DNA of 64,000 bases from Streptosporangium carneum (GCF_027922005.1 NZ_BSEV01000001.1:955638-1019637), one strand, 5' to 3'. Positions 7,821 through 17,194 are shown, counted from the first letter of the stretch. Numbers and translations are program-made. Notes: generated from the sequence alone by a model not told the origin.

Positions 7821-8627
7821 ATGATTAATGTGATTACCGGGGCAAGTGCCGGAATCGGTGAGGCCGCTGCGGTCGAGCTCGCCCGTCGCGGGCGGCAGGT
7901 CGTTCTGGTCGGCCGGAACACCGCCAGGCTGACTCACGTCGCGGAGCGGGTCAGGGCCGTCTCGGGTGCCGTGCCCGACACGCTGACCTGTGACTACACC
8001 TCCCTTGAGGACGTCAGGAGGCTCGCCGCCGAACTGGCGTCCCGTTACGAGCGAATCGACGTCCTGGTGAACAACGCGGGGGTCATGACCACCCGGAGGA
8101 GCCTCACCGGCGACGGCCACGAGACGATGATCCAGGTCAATCACCTCGCGCCCTTCCTGCTGACGAATCTGCTGCTCGAGCGGGTGACGGGACGGGTGAT
8201 CACCACCTCCTCCCGGGCGGGCAGGACGGGCCGTCTCGACCCCGCCGACCTGAACCGCGACCGGCGCAGATGGAGCGGCTGGCTGCAGTACGGCGACTCC
8301 AAGCAGGCCAACGCGCTGTTCACGGTCGAGCTGGCCCGGCGTCTCTCCGGAACCGGGGTGACCGCGACCTGCTTCCACCCGGGTGTGATCAAGACCGAGT
8401 TCGCCCCGAAGACGTTCATGATGTGGATGGTCAAGAACGTCCCCGGCATGGGCAGGAGCGCCGAGGAGGGCGCGAGCACGCTGGTCCATCTCGCCACCCA
8501 CCCCGACGGCGCCGCCCATCCCGGCCGCTACTTCGCCGACGGCGCTCCCGCCGCGGTCCCCAGGGGCATGACCGACCCCGACCTGGCCCGCGCCCTCTGG
8601 GACGCCAGCGCGGAGGCCGTCGCCTGA
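7821..8627 (+). CDS. Short-chain dehydrogenase/reductase
   Basis: A 268-residue SDR enzyme. The NAD(P) loop GASAGIGEAAAVELA lies at the N-terminus, NNAGVM at about residue 88 and the catalytic YGDSKQAN (Tyr and Lys) at about 155. It resembles the retinol dehydrogenase/WW-domain oxidoreductase-like subgroup; the substrate is unknown. The start ATG 7821 has GGAGG five bases upstream (7811-7815); the in-frame GTG at 7809 would put that site inside the gene. It diverges from cvnA, with about 120 bp between starts. No operon partner is evident. Confidence 0.85.
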   Translation: MINVITGASAGIGEAAAVELARRGRQVVLVGRNTARLTHVAERVRAVSGAVPDTLTCDYTSLEDVRRLAAELASRYERIDVLVNNAGVMTTRRSLTGDGHETMIQVNHLAPFLLTNLLLERVTGRVITTSSRAGRTGRLDPADLNRDRRRWSGWLQYGDSKQANALFTVELARRLSGTGVTATCFHPGVIKTEFAPKTFMMWMVKNVPGMGRSAEEGASTLVHLATHPDGAAHPGRYFADGAPAAVPRGMTDPDLARALWDASAEAVA

Positions 8628-8765
8628 CGGCCCCGGCCCTGTGTCCGGCGCTGTGTCCGGCGCAGTCCCCGGCCCTGTCCTCGACGCCGTTCCCAGGGGA
8701 AGTTCCCCGGGAGGTCATCGGCAGTTCGCCGCGCGTTGAACAGGGGCGACTACGGTGCGTGCCCT

Positions 8766-9794
8766 GTGAGTGTCGCGAGCCCGCGCCGGGTGGCCTTCCC
8801 ACCTTCGGCAGACAGGGACCCCTTCTTCGACAACGCCAAGTTCCTGGCGATCACGCTGGTCGTCTCCGGGCACCTGATCGAGGACCTGCGCGACGTGCCG
8901 GTCGCGCACGCGGCCTACTTCTTCGTGTACGTGTTCCACATGCCGCTGTTCATCGTGCTCAGCGGCTACCTGTCACGTAACTTCACCTTCTCCTCGGGCA
9001 AGGCGCGCAAGCTGATCAGCACGCTCGCCGTGCCGTACGTGATCTTCGAGCTGGTCTACTCGCTGCCGCGTCTGATCATGTACGGCAAGCTGGACATCAG
9101 CCTCCTCGACCCCTACTACCTGACCTGGTTCCTGATGTCGCTGTTCCTGTGGCGGCTGTCCACGCCGGTCTGGCAGCAGCTCAGGTGGCCGCTGGTGGTC
9201 GCGGTCGGCCTCTCGCTGCTGTCGGGGACGAGCAGGCTCCCCGACGAGCTGTCGATGAACCGCACGCTCGGGCTGCTCCCGTTCTACGTGCTCGGGCTCA
9301 TGCTGCGTCCCGAGCACTTCGAACTGCTCAGACGCCCCAGGGTCAGGATCGCCGGCGCGGTCACGCTGGTCGCGGGGGCGGCGACGGCGCTGGCCGTGCA
9401 CTCCTCGGTGAGGACCGAGTGGATCCGCTGGCGGCACGCGAACGACGCCATCGGGGTCGACGACCTCACCGGCAGCCTGATCAGGCTGGCCCTGCTGGGC
9501 GCGGGGGCGCTGCTGGTCGCGGCGTTCCTGGCCGTCACCCCGTCCCGCCGCACGTGGTACTCGGGACTGGGCATGGCGACCATGTACGCCTACCTGCTCC
9601 ACGGCCTGGTCGTGAAGGTCGCCGAGCGTTTCTACGGCGACTGGGCGGAGACCGTGCCGGGAGTCGCGGCCGTCGCGGCGTTCGGGGTCGCGCTCGCCGC
9701 GCTGCTGTGCGCACCCCCGGTGCGGAAGCTGACCCACTGGGCGGTCGAACCCAGGATGAGCTGGGCGTTCACCCGCCTGCGCCGGCCTGCTTAA
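8766..9794 (+). CDS. Acyltransferase-3 family membrane protein
   Basis: About 342 residues with roughly ten hydrophobic segments. The N-terminal DRDPFFDNAKFLAITLVVSG carries the 'D-N-x-K-x-x-x-I-x-x-V-x-x-H' motif of fucose 4-O-acetylase-like acyltransferase-3 proteins, and the conserved histidine follows in SGHLIEDLRD. It probably transfers an acyl (often acetyl) group to a cell-surface sugar or polymer at the cytoplasmic membrane. GTG 8766 was chosen; TTG 8736 is an upstream alternative, and the true start could also be near 8790. It is convergent with the oxidoreductase gene, with a hairpin between. Confidence 0.82.
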   Translation: MSVASPRRVAFPPSADRDPFFDNAKFLAITLVVSGHLIEDLRDVPVAHAAYFFVYVFHMPLFIVLSGYLSRNFTFSSGKARKLISTLAVPYVIFELVYSLPRLIMYGKLDISLLDPYYLTWFLMSLFLWRLSTPVWQQLRWPLVVAVGLSLLSGTSRLPDELSMNRTLGLLPFYVLGLMLRPEHFELLRRPRVRIAGAVTLVAGAATALAVHSSVRTEWIRWRHANDAIGVDDLTGSLIRLALLGAGALLVAAFLAVTPSRRTWYSGLGMATMYAYLLHGLVVKVAERFYGDWAETVPGVAAVAAFGVALAALLCAPPVRKLTHWAVEPRMSWAFTRLRRPA

Positions 9795-9796
9795 TT

Positions 9797-9815
9797 GCGA
9801 CGCCTTCGGCGTCGC
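9797..9815. terminator. Hairpin directly after the acyltransferase stop
   Basis: Arms GCGACGCC (9797-9804) and GGCGTCGC (9808-9815) are exact complements around TTC. It begins two bases after the stop codon. No U tract follows, as is usual in high-GC actinomycetes. Confidence 0.6.
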
Positions 9816-9991
9816 GGGGGCTTGGGCGCCCTCGATGCCGGTGTCTTCACTCGTCGTTCAGTCGCTGCGCTCCCTCACTCCTCCCTCAGCCACCGGCGCG
9901 CCCAAGCCGACAACCAGTCCCCAACAGGGAAGTAGAGCGGGGCCCGAACAGGGAGGGACGTGGGGCGGCGTCGCGGGGCTTGGGCTTGGGG

Positions 9992-11938
9992 TCACTCCTG
10001 TAGTTCTTGGACGGCGCGGTAGGCGGCGGTGATCGCCGCGTCGGCGTAGGCGGCGGGCACCGAGTCGGAGTTGGCGATCGCGATCCGCCCCGCGCGGCGG
10101 CGGGCCAGGGTCGCGGGGAACTCTCCGTGGGGGTAGAAGTCGAGGTTCCACGGGGTGGCGTACTCGGGCGCGTAACCGTGGCCCCACCGGTTCACCGTGA
10201 TCGCCTGGATGTCGCGCGCCGGGTCGAAGCCGCCGGGCCCGAGCAGGCGGGCGAGCTGGTCGCGGATGCTGTGCTCCAGGTAGGCGTACGGCGTCCTGAG
10301 CAGTTCGCGGCGTCCGGCGGCCGAGCCGTCCGCGGGCGACATGCCCCGCGCCGCGGGGGTGCGGACCATGTGCACGTTGATCGGCTCATCGGGGGCCGTC
10401 GGACACCGGTAGTCGCCCACGCTGACCGGATGGTCCAGCTCGGCGACGCACCAGTAGGCCCCGGTGAAGCGGGCACGGCTGACCCCCACCCTCCGCCAGG
10501 CCTCCCAGCCGCGCAGCTGGACCGTCGCGTACAGCAGCGGCACCTTGACGGCCGCGCGCAGCGCCCGCTTCTGCTCGGGCGCGAGCTCGTCGACCAGGTA
10601 GGGGATCACCATGTTCCAGCAGGCCATGATCACGCCGGCGGCCTGGACCGTCCTGACCCGCTCCCCGTCGAAGTAGCCGACCGTCGCGGTGGTCGCGGTC
10701 GCGGGGTCGCCGTCGTTCGCGACGGAGACGACCGTGCTGGACAGGCGGACGCGGACCGCGTTGCCCGGCAGGTCGAGCCTGCCGTAGTCGAACCTCGCGG
10801 TGGTCACGCCCTCCATGTCGACCGCCGTGGCGAAGCCGGGGACCATCCGGCCGATCATCATCCGGACCAGCGCCTGGTTGCCCTCGGGGAAGTGGCAGGC
10901 GTGCGGGTCGTCGGCGCCCCACCTTCTGGCCACACTCGGCGAGTTGTACTCGGAGGGCCTGGAGGCGTCGAGCCCCAGCCCGGAGAACCCCGGATAGCCG
11001 TACTCGTCCGCGCTGCCCCAGGCGTCGATCGCGCCGAAGGCGTCGGAGCCGTAGCCCCACTCGTCGTTCGGCATGGTCTGGACGAACCGCAGCACGTCCG
11101 GGTGGACCCCGCAGACGTCCCTGAGGAAGCCCGCGTAGGTCAGCCCGGCCAGGCGCTCCTTCTTCTGGCCGTCCGACAGGCCGGGGAACCAGTCGGGCGG
11201 GTTCTCGTAGAGCATGAGCAGGTCCCGCCTGGCCCGCTCGGCCACGGGCAGCTCCGCGATCCAGCGCGCGGGCTCCCGGCCGGGCGGGAGGGCGACGAGT
11301 CTGTCGACGCCGAAGGTCTCCCGGTCGCAGAGAACGCCGGCGTGCATGCCGAGGCCGGGGTAGAGCCCCCGGTCGAGGCGGTCGCCGAGTCCGCGGACCT
11401 GGACGCCGAGCTTGCCGAGCAGGTCCCTGCCCTCGGGCGTCCAGGTCGAGGGACTCTCGATCGACTGGGATCCGCCGTATCCGACCAGCGGCCCCCTGCG
11501 GCCTTCCGGGTGGAACTCGTTGCGCCGGGCGTGCCCGCCGAACTCGTCGTGGTTGTCGAGGATCAGGATCCGCGCGCCGGGGGCGCTCTCCAGCCACCGG
11601 TGGGCCGCGCTGACCCCGCTGATCCCGCCGCCGACCACGACCAGGTCGTAGCGCTCCCCGGTCGGGACGGGCGTGCCCGCGTGGATCCAGAACCGGTTGT
11701 CACGCAGGGCGTGGGGCACGCCGAGGGTCTCCGCGGTGTCGCCCCGCAGCCCGGTCAGGACCGGAGGGAAGCGGGGCTCGGGCGCGATCCCCAGGGGCTC
11801 GGGAGCCCAGGGCCCGTCGGCGTCCGCCGTCCCCGGCGCGCCCCCGCCGTCGAGTCCGGGGAGCGAGCCGAGAGCCGCGATCCCCGCGGTCGCCGCCACG
11901 CCGTCGAAGAAGTCACGGCGGGAGATCGGGCGGTTCAT
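9992..11938 (-). CDS. Tat-exported FAD-dependent amine oxidoreductase (spermidine dehydrogenase-like)
   Basis: A 648-residue flavoprotein. The N-terminus MNRPISRRDFFDGVAATAG is a twin-arginine signal. The FAD-binding VVVGGGISGVSAAHRWLE lies near residue 110 and an NAD(P)-binding-8-like segment (FGGHARRNEF) follows. The C-terminus has the second flavin contact, RIAIANSDSVPAAYADAA. It resembles periplasmic spermidine dehydrogenase (SpdH), which oxidises polyamines; the real substrate is not shown. I chose ATG 11938 because GGGGAG lies just upstream and the Tat motif is then near the N-terminus; ATG 11986 is the alternative. Confidence 0.8.
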   Translation of the reverse strand: MNRPISRRDFFDGVAATAGIAALGSLPGLDGGGAPGTADADGPWAPEPLGIAPEPRFPPVLTGLRGDTAETLGVPHALRDNRFWIHAGTPVPTGERYDLVVVGGGISGVSAAHRWLESAPGARILILDNHDEFGGHARRNEFHPEGRRGPLVGYGGSQSIESPSTWTPEGRDLLGKLGVQVRGLGDRLDRGLYPGLGMHAGVLCDRETFGVDRLVALPPGREPARWIAELPVAERARRDLLMLYENPPDWFPGLSDGQKKERLAGLTYAGFLRDVCGVHPDVLRFVQTMPNDEWGYGSDAFGAIDAWGSADEYGYPGFSGLGLDASRPSEYNSPSVARRWGADDPHACHFPEGNQALVRMMIGRMVPGFATAVDMEGVTTARFDYGRLDLPGNAVRVRLSSTVVSVANDGDPATATTATVGYFDGERVRTVQAAGVIMACWNMVIPYLVDELAPEQKRALRAAVKVPLLYATVQLRGWEAWRRVGVSRARFTGAYWCVAELDHPVSVGDYRCPTAPDEPINVHMVRTPAARGMSPADGSAAGRRELLRTPYAYLEHSIRDQLARLLGPGGFDPARDIQAITVNRWGHGYAPEYATPWNLDFYPHGEFPATLARRRAGRIAIANSDSVPAAYADAAITAAYRAVQELQE

Positions 11939-12078
11939 TCCCAGCTCCCCGGCTCCGCGAGAAGTGATCTCCTGGGGATCGGTCATGGAGGGATCATCAC
12001 GAACCGGACGGCCTGAGATGGGCGTCTCACGGGGTCGGCGGGAACTTTTTACCCGACGTATTGAAATGTCATTCACGA

Positions 12079-12117
12079 TTTCCGCCGGACAGGCGGTTAT
12101 CGCCCATCCGGCGGAAA
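12079..12117 (-). terminator. Hairpin terminator of the metalloprotease gene
   Basis: Arms TTTCCGCCGGA (12079-12089) and TCCGGCGGAAA (12107-12117) are perfect 11-bp complements, and an inner GGCG/CGCC pair extends the stem. It lies about 60 bp past the protease stop and before the oxidoreductase start on the same strand. Confidence 0.75.
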
Positions 12118-12179
12118 TACGTCTTATAGGAAAAGATATACCGTGTGCGGGGCCGGGGCGGTCAATGGGAAATGCGTGG

Positions 12180-14963
12180 TCAGCCTCCCCTGCGGACCGG
12201 CGCCCACAGGGCGGGCGCCCTGGGCGGCTCCCAGCCGGGCATGGAGGTGTGGCCGGTCAGGCACCGGTAGGTGGAGCCGTTGTAGGCGACCACGTCACCG
12301 GGCCTGTACGCGGTGTAAGCCCGCCAGGCGGGGACGGGGCGGGGGACGACGGTCAGGGTGTAGGTCGCCGAGTGCGTGACCGACCCCGTCACGGTGACCG
12401 TGATCGGATAGGTGCCCGGCGGGGTGGCGGCCGACGTGGTGACCTTGATCCCGCTGTAGGAGTCGGAGTCGATGGAGGCGGGGTTCGCCGTCACGGTCGC
12501 GTTCGGCGGAGCGCCGCCGACGGTGACGGTGACCCGCTGGCGTCCGCCCGCGACGGTCGAGGTCCTGAGGGTGGTCGAGATCACGTTGCCCGCCTCGACG
12601 GTGGCCTTGGGGGGCAGGAGGGTGACGGAGAAGTCGTCGGGGCGCGGGTCGCGCACGGTCAGTCGCAGCGCGGCCGTACGGCGGGAGGCGCCGGTCGCGC
12701 GGATGGTGACGGGGTAGCCGATGTAGGGCGTCAGCTTCGAGGGGTGGATGGTGACCCTGGCGCTCTGCCCTGTGGTGATCTTGGCGGGGTTGAAGGTGAC
12801 GGAGACGGAGTCGGGGACGCCGACGGCGGTGAGCGCGACCTGCTGCGGGGCGCCCGCCGTGGTCGCGGTGGTGAGCGTCAGCGTGGCCGTGGTCTCCCGG
12901 TCGACGGAGATCTGGTCGCGGTCGAGCGCGACGGAGAAGTCGTTCTGCGGGGCGGCCGGGGTGACGGTCAGCCGGTAGCTCGCCGTACGGGACACGGTTC
13001 CCGTGCCGCGGACGAGGATGGTGTGGACGCCGGGAGGGGTCGTCGCGGAGGTGGTGACCGTCATCGTGGAGTCGGCGTCGCTCGAGATGCGGTTGGGGGA
13101 GAAGGCGACGGTCGCGCCCTCGGGGACGCCCTCGGCGGACAGGTCGACGTACTGACCGTGGCCGCCCACGGTACGGGTGCGCAGCGCCACCGTCGTCGAG
13201 GCGCCCTGGTCGATGATCCCGTTCGACTCGGCCAGGTTCACCGCGAAGTCCTGGCTCTCCGGCGGGCAGCCCGGCTCGGAGTCGGACGCCGGGACGCCGA
13301 CCGCGTCCCAGGTGTCCTTGACCTGCCGCAGTTCGGCGCAGCCCGGATACAGGGCCCGCGCGGCCTGGACGGTGGCCAGACGGACCTTGGCGTAGGTCCA
13401 GGGCACGGTCTTGAGGTTCAGGGCGGTCATGTAGATCTCACCGGCCTTGCGGATGCCCATGCCGTTCACGCCCTCACCCGCGCAGACCGGGCTCTGGGGC
13501 TTGCCGACGGTGCGGTTGCCCTCGGCCAGCAGGTAGAACCAGTGGTTCTGCACGCCCGCGGCCTTGTACGAGTTCTGGTTGGGCACGTCGTCGGTGTAGC
13601 AGGCCGTGTCGCCGAGGGAGGCCGGGTCGTACATGTTGCGGATCGGGCCCGGGCCGGCGAGCTCGACCTCCTCGCCGACCAGGTAGTCGGCCTCGTCGAG
13701 CTCGGGCGGGTGGTTGACGTAGTGCTCGGTGAGGGCGCCGACGATGTCGCCGGTCGACTCGTTGAGGGCGTGGCTCTCGTTGCCGCTGCCGTTGCCGCCG
13801 CTGGTGTACTCGAAGATGGCGTGGCCGTACTCGTGACCGACGACGTCCAGGGAGGTGAGCTGCCTGGTGGCGCTCTCGTTGCGGCCGATCCACACGCCGC
13901 TGCCGGTCCAGGTGGCGTTGGCGAAGTTCTGGCCGACCCGGATCGGGAAGCCGCGGCCGTCGCCGGTGAAGCCGTTGCGGCCGAGCCAGTCGCGCGCCAT
14001 GTCCCACGCGTGCTGCGCGGCGAACAGGGCGTCGACGCAGCCGGTCTCCAGGTCGGTCGCCGAGCCGTTGCCCCACTCGTCGTCCTCGCCGCTGAAGACG
14101 GTGCCGTTGGGGGCCGCGCAGCTCAGGCCGGGCCGGGTGAGGTCGGTCATGCGGTAGGAGCCGGGGGAGCCCGAGGTGTCGAGATAGACGGGGTCGCCGT
14201 TGTAGTGGGAGTGGCCGATGCCGTGGCGCACGTCGTCCCATCGGTCGGCGATCGAGCCGTCGGCGGCGTCGACGTAGACGTGCAGCTTCGACGGGCCCTC
14301 CGCCGAGGCGCCGGTGACGACGGTCTCCCAGGTCAGGCGGGGGCGGACGCCCGCCGCGTGCACCACGAGACGGGGGGCGGTCTGGCCGGTGACGGAGCGC
14401 AGCAGGTCGCGGGCGGTCGCGCGGGCCCGTTCCGCGGTGACGACGGGCTTGGTCCCGACCTCGTCGAGGTCTTCGCGCTGGCCGGTCGTGACGGCGAGGA
14501 CCGAGCCGCCGTCGCGGTCGGTGGCGACGATCACGTCGCCGCCGTAGACCGGGAGGCCCCGGTGCAGGCGTTCGTAGGTCAGGTACTGCAGGCCGCGGGG
14601 GCCGAAGACGACGGCCGGGCGCCTGAAGGCGTCACCGTCGCCGGTGCGGAGGTCCGCGGCCCGTGCCGACAGGGCCCGGTCGGCGCTGTCGAGGGCGCGG
14701 GCGCGGGCCCGCGCGTCCGGCGGCGCGTACGGCGGGACCTCCGGCTGGGCGTGAGGGGGAGCCTGCCCGGCGCTCTGCCCGGCGCTCTGTCCGGCGCTCT
14801 GCCCGGCGCTCTGTCCGACGGCGGCCGGGGCGATCGCCGCAGGGGCCTGGCCGACGGGGTGGGGGGCGGGAGAGGCGGCGGCGGGCGGGACGCCCTGCAG
14901 GGCGCCGACGCTCAGCGCCGCCGTGAGTAACGCCGCGACGCGTGATCTGCTGTTCGGTTTCAA
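12180..14963 (-). CDS. Secreted M4 (thermolysin-like) metalloprotease with Ig-like and chitin-binding-like domains
   Basis: A 927-residue exported protease. A Sec signal (VAALLTAALSVGALQGVPPAAA) is followed by a GQSA repeat linker, an FTP/PepSY-type propeptide, and the M4 catalytic domain with zinc motif HEYGH (H377, E378, H381) and the downstream ESTGDIVGAL ligand motif. Three Ig-like repeats of about 90 residues follow (each with FSV near its start and a TVT end). The C-terminus is a carbohydrate-binding module 5/12-like domain (AWRAYTAYRPGDVVAY, WEPP, LWAPV). Probable role: extracellular protein degradation on chitinous or cell-wall material. TTG 14963 is preceded by GAGGAG; an upstream ATG at 15083 gives a non-signal extension. 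Confidence 0.9.
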   Translation of the reverse strand: MKPNSRSRVAALLTAALSVGALQGVPPAAASPAPHPVGQAPAAIAPAAVGQSAGQSAGQSAGQSAGQAPPHAQPEVPPYAPPDARARARALDSADRALSARAADLRTGDGDAFRRPAVVFGPRGLQYLTYERLHRGLPVYGGDVIVATDRDGGSVLAVTTGQREDLDEVGTKPVVTAERARATARDLLRSVTGQTAPRLVVHAAGVRPRLTWETVVTGASAEGPSKLHVYVDAADGSIADRWDDVRHGIGHSHYNGDPVYLDTSGSPGSYRMTDLTRPGLSCAAPNGTVFSGEDDEWGNGSATDLETGCVDALFAAQHAWDMARDWLGRNGFTGDGRGFPIRVGQNFANATWTGSGVWIGRNESATRQLTSLDVVGHEYGHAIFEYTSGGNGSGNESHALNESTGDIVGALTEHYVNHPPELDEADYLVGEEVELAGPGPIRNMYDPASLGDTACYTDDVPNQNSYKAAGVQNHWFYLLAEGNRTVGKPQSPVCAGEGVNGMGIRKAGEIYMTALNLKTVPWTYAKVRLATVQAARALYPGCAELRQVKDTWDAVGVPASDSEPGCPPESQDFAVNLAESNGIIDQGASTTVALRTRTVGGHGQYVDLSAEGVPEGATVAFSPNRISSDADSTMTVTTSATTPPGVHTILVRGTGTVSRTASYRLTVTPAAPQNDFSVALDRDQISVDRETTATLTLTTATTAGAPQQVALTAVGVPDSVSVTFNPAKITTGQSARVTIHPSKLTPYIGYPVTIRATGASRRTAALRLTVRDPRPDDFSVTLLPPKATVEAGNVISTTLRTSTVAGGRQRVTVTVGGAPPNATVTANPASIDSDSYSGIKVTTSAATPPGTYPITVTVTGSVTHSATYTLTVVPRPVPAWRAYTAYRPGDVVAYNGSTYRCLTGHTSMPGWEPPRAPALWAPVRRGG

Positions 14964-15334
14964 TGCGTGACTCCTCTGGATGTCCCTGGGGGGAGGGGAC
15001 CGGAACCGGGCCGTCAGGCTCAACTCGAAGCGAAACTCAACGTGACACCGGTTGTCTGAGGCGAGTAGCCAACGCTTTTCCATTCAGTGGTGTTATGGGC
15101 GTTCCTGACGCGCCTGGATGTCGCGGCCAGGGGAGGTCGAGGCGTCGCGAACGCGTGAGTGGCGGGCGCTCATCGCACGAGACGCGAACCGGCCGTCGGG
15201 AGCGGGACGGAACGTCGCCGATTCCGTGATCGTTGACGGGAGGGAACGAGCGACGAGGGACCGCTGGGCGTGACGAGACGGCCGGTGTTCGCGAAGGAGC
15301 TCGGTGGCGTCCGTTCCACGCCGTAAAGGGTGGT
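14964..15334. other. Divergent intergenic region of the protease and NfeD/SPFH genes
   Basis: About 370 bp without a convincing gene. It holds the GAGGAG site of the protease and an inverted repeat GTTCCAC (15313-15319) / GTGGAAC (15333-15339) that places a GGAAC element on each strand. Only the plus-strand copy has a matching downstream element. Confidence 0.4.
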
Positions 15335-15360
15335 GGAACAGGACATGTCGGAGTAGCGTC
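15335..15360 (+). promoter_or_regulatory. Possible ECF-sigma promoter of the NfeD/SPFH operon
   Basis: GGAAC (15335-15339) and CGTC (15357-15360) are separated by 17 bases, close to the spacing of actinobacterial extracytoplasmic-function sigma promoters. It lies 44 bases upstream of the ATG at 15404. Envelope-stress control would suit a flotillin-like product, but this is inference from two short elements. Confidence 0.35.
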
Positions 15361-15403
15361 CGCAGTCGCGGATCTGTTTCACGGCGGGTGGGTCCGCTTC
15401 ACG

Positions 15404-15622
15404 ATGGGACGGGGAGCCTACGTGGTCGGTAAGCAGGGCAGGGTGACCGGCAAGATCGGCCCCGGCCTGGTCGGGGAGGTGCTGCTGGCGGTCCGCGGCG
15501 GCGTCGAGGCCTTCTACGCGCACCCCACGGTCCCCGAAGAGGTGATCCCCACCGGCTCGATCGTCGTCGTCGTGGAGTACTTCCCACCTCGCACGGTCTA
15601 CGTCGCCCGCGCGCTCGTCTGA
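15404..15622 (+). CDS. NfeD-like OB-fold protein
   Basis: A 72-residue protein, MGRGAYVVGKQGRVTGKIGP and onward, ending YFPPRTVYVARALV. The short beta-rich sequence with 'G-x-V-T-G-K-I-G-P-G-x-x-G-E' and a final V-V-V-x-E-Y strand resembles the soluble C-terminal OB domain of NfeD proteins, which partner SPFH/flotillin proteins. Membrane segments found in full NfeD are absent. It lies 30 bp before the SPFH gene on the same strand, which supports the call. The ATG at 15404 is chosen because the upstream extension is low complexity; GTG near 15389 is an alternative. Confidence 0.65.
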   Translation: MGRGAYVVGKQGRVTGKIGPGLVGEVLLAVRGGVEAFYAHPTVPEEVIPTGSIVVVVEYFPPRTVYVARALV

Positions 15623-15641
15623 CCTCCCCCTTCTTTCGCTG

Positions 15642-15693
15642 TGGAGGCCACCTTGCCAACCTCTCCCACCGCGGAGGCCACATTGCCAACCGA
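15642..15693 (+). repeat. Duplicated ribosome-binding-site and start-codon segment
   Basis: GGAGGCCACCTTGCCAACC at 15643-15661 and GGAGGCCACATTGCCAACC at 15673-15691 differ at one base and are exactly 30 bp (ten codons) apart, in frame. Each contains a Shine-Dalgarno sequence five bases from a TTG. Confidence 0.75.
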
Positions 15694-17194
15694 GTATCTC
15701 GTCGTGGGCGGCGCCGTCCTCGTCGTCCTCGTCATCCTCATCCTGCTGTTCAAGGCCGTCTGGCGGGTGGCCGAGCCCAACGAGGCGCTGATCATCTCCG
15801 GCCTCGGCGCCCGGGGCAGGTCCGAGCAGACCGACAGCCTCGGCTTCAAGATCGTCACCGGCAAGGGCACCGCCGTGCTCCCCGGCTTCCAGACCGCCCG
15901 CCGCCTGCGCCTGGACAGCCGCGCGGCCAACCTCCAGGTCTCCTGCGTCACCCAGCAGGGCATCCCGGTGGTCGTGAGGGGCGTGGTGATCTACAAGGTC
16001 GGCGACGACCTCCACTCCATCGCCAACGCCGCCCGCCGCTTCCTCGACCAGCAGGACTCGATGAACGGCGCCATCCACGAGCTGTTCACCGGTCACCTGC
16101 GTTCGATCATCGGCAACCTGACCGTCGAGGACCTCATCCTCAACCGCGAGCGGCTGACCGGCGAGACCCGCGCCTCCGCCGCCGACGAGATGATCAAACT
16201 CGGTCTGATCGTCGACTCGCTGCAGATCCAGGAGATCGACGACGAGACCGGCTACATCACCAACCTCGGCAAGCCGCACGCCGCGAAGATCGCCGCCTCC
16301 GCCCGCATCGCCGAGGCCCAGCGCGACCAGGAGGCCACGGAGGCCGAGCAGATCGCCGCCGCGAACAAGGCGGCCGCGTGGCGCGACTCCCAGATCAAGC
16401 AGGCCGCCTACCAGGCCGAGATCGACGAGGCCCAGGCCAGGTCCCGTCAGGCGGGCCCGCTGTCGGAGGCCTCGGCCCGCCAGGAGGTCGTCGTCCAGGA
16501 GACCCGCGCCGCCGAGCTGGAGGCCCAGCTCGCCGAGCAGCGTCTGCAGTCCCAGGTGCGCAAGCCCGCGGACGCCAGGGCGTACGAGACCGTGACGATC
16601 TCCCAGGCCGAACGCGACGCCCGCATCGCCCAGGCCGAGGCCGAGGCCCGCGAGACCGAGCTCCGCGCCGCCGCCCAGGCCTCCCAGGTCAAGCAGGCCG
16701 CCGCGGCCGAGGCCGAGTCCGTACGGCTGCGCGGCCTCGCCGCCGCCGAGGCGACCAAGGCCACCGGTCTCGGTGAGGCGGAGGCCGCGAAGGCCAGAGG
16801 CCTGGCCGCCGCCGAGGCCGCCAGGGCGCAGGGCCTCGCGGAGGCGGAGGCGGCGAAGGCGAAGGGCCTGGCCGAGGCCGAGGCGATCCGCGCCCGCTCC
16901 GAGGCTCTCGCCGAGAACCAGGAGGCGGTCATCGCCCAGCAGCTCGCCGAGAACTGGCCGCAGATCGTCGAGGCGGGCGCGAAGGCGATCGGCAATGTGG
17001 ATCACATGGTGGTCCTCAACGGCGCCCAGGGCATCGAGGAGATGCTCGCCAAGGCCCTCACCCTCGGCGGGGCCGGTCTCGGCCTCGCCCGTTCCCTTCT
17101 CAACGGCGGGCTCCCCGTCCCCAGCCTCACCGTCCCCGAGGCCAACGGCGCCGCCCCGGAGACCAACGGCAAGGCGGCGGACCCCGCTTCCTGA
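15653..17194 (+). CDS. SPFH/flotillin-family membrane scaffold protein
   Basis: About 513 residues: an N-terminal membrane segment (EYLVVGGAVLVVLVILILLF), an SPFH/band-7 domain to about residue 190 (AEPNEALIISGLG, VTQQGIPVVVRGVVIYKV), then a long Ala/Glu/Arg/Gln coiled-coil to about 420, with a run of EAxxAxGLAxAEA repeats typical of flotillins, and a C-terminal tail. Flotillins organise membrane microdomains and often pair with NfeD. Two candidate starts have identical surroundings: TTG 15653 and TTG 15683, each preceded by GGAGGCCAC. GTG 15641 is also open. Confidence 0.88.
   Translation: MPTSPTAEATLPTEYLVVGGAVLVVLVILILLFKAVWRVAEPNEALIISGLGARGRSEQTDSLGFKIVTGKGTAVLPGFQTARRLRLDSRAANLQVSCVTQQGIPVVVRGVVIYKVGDDLHSIANAARRFLDQQDSMNGAIHELFTGHLRSIIGNLTVEDLILNRERLTGETRASAADEMIKLGLIVDSLQIQEIDDETGYITNLGKPHAAKIAASARIAEAQRDQEATEAEQIAAANKAAAWRDSQIKQAAYQAEIDEAQARSRQAGPLSEASARQEVVVQETRAAELEAQLAEQRLQSQVRKPADARAYETVTISQAERDARIAQAEAEARETELRAAAQASQVKQAAAAEAESVRLRGLAAAEATKATGLGEAEAAKARGLAAAEAARAQGLAEAEAAKAKGLAEAEAIRARSEALAENQEAVIAQQLAENWPQIVEAGAKAIGNVDHMVVLNGAQGIEEMLAKALTLGGAGLGLARSLLNGGLPVPSLTVPEANGAAPETNGKAADPAS

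Noticed and set aside
11673..14930. A 1085-codon open frame on the plus strand
   Set aside because: It is antisense to the M4 protease gene, which has clear signal, zinc motif and domains; the composition of the antisense frame is artificial.
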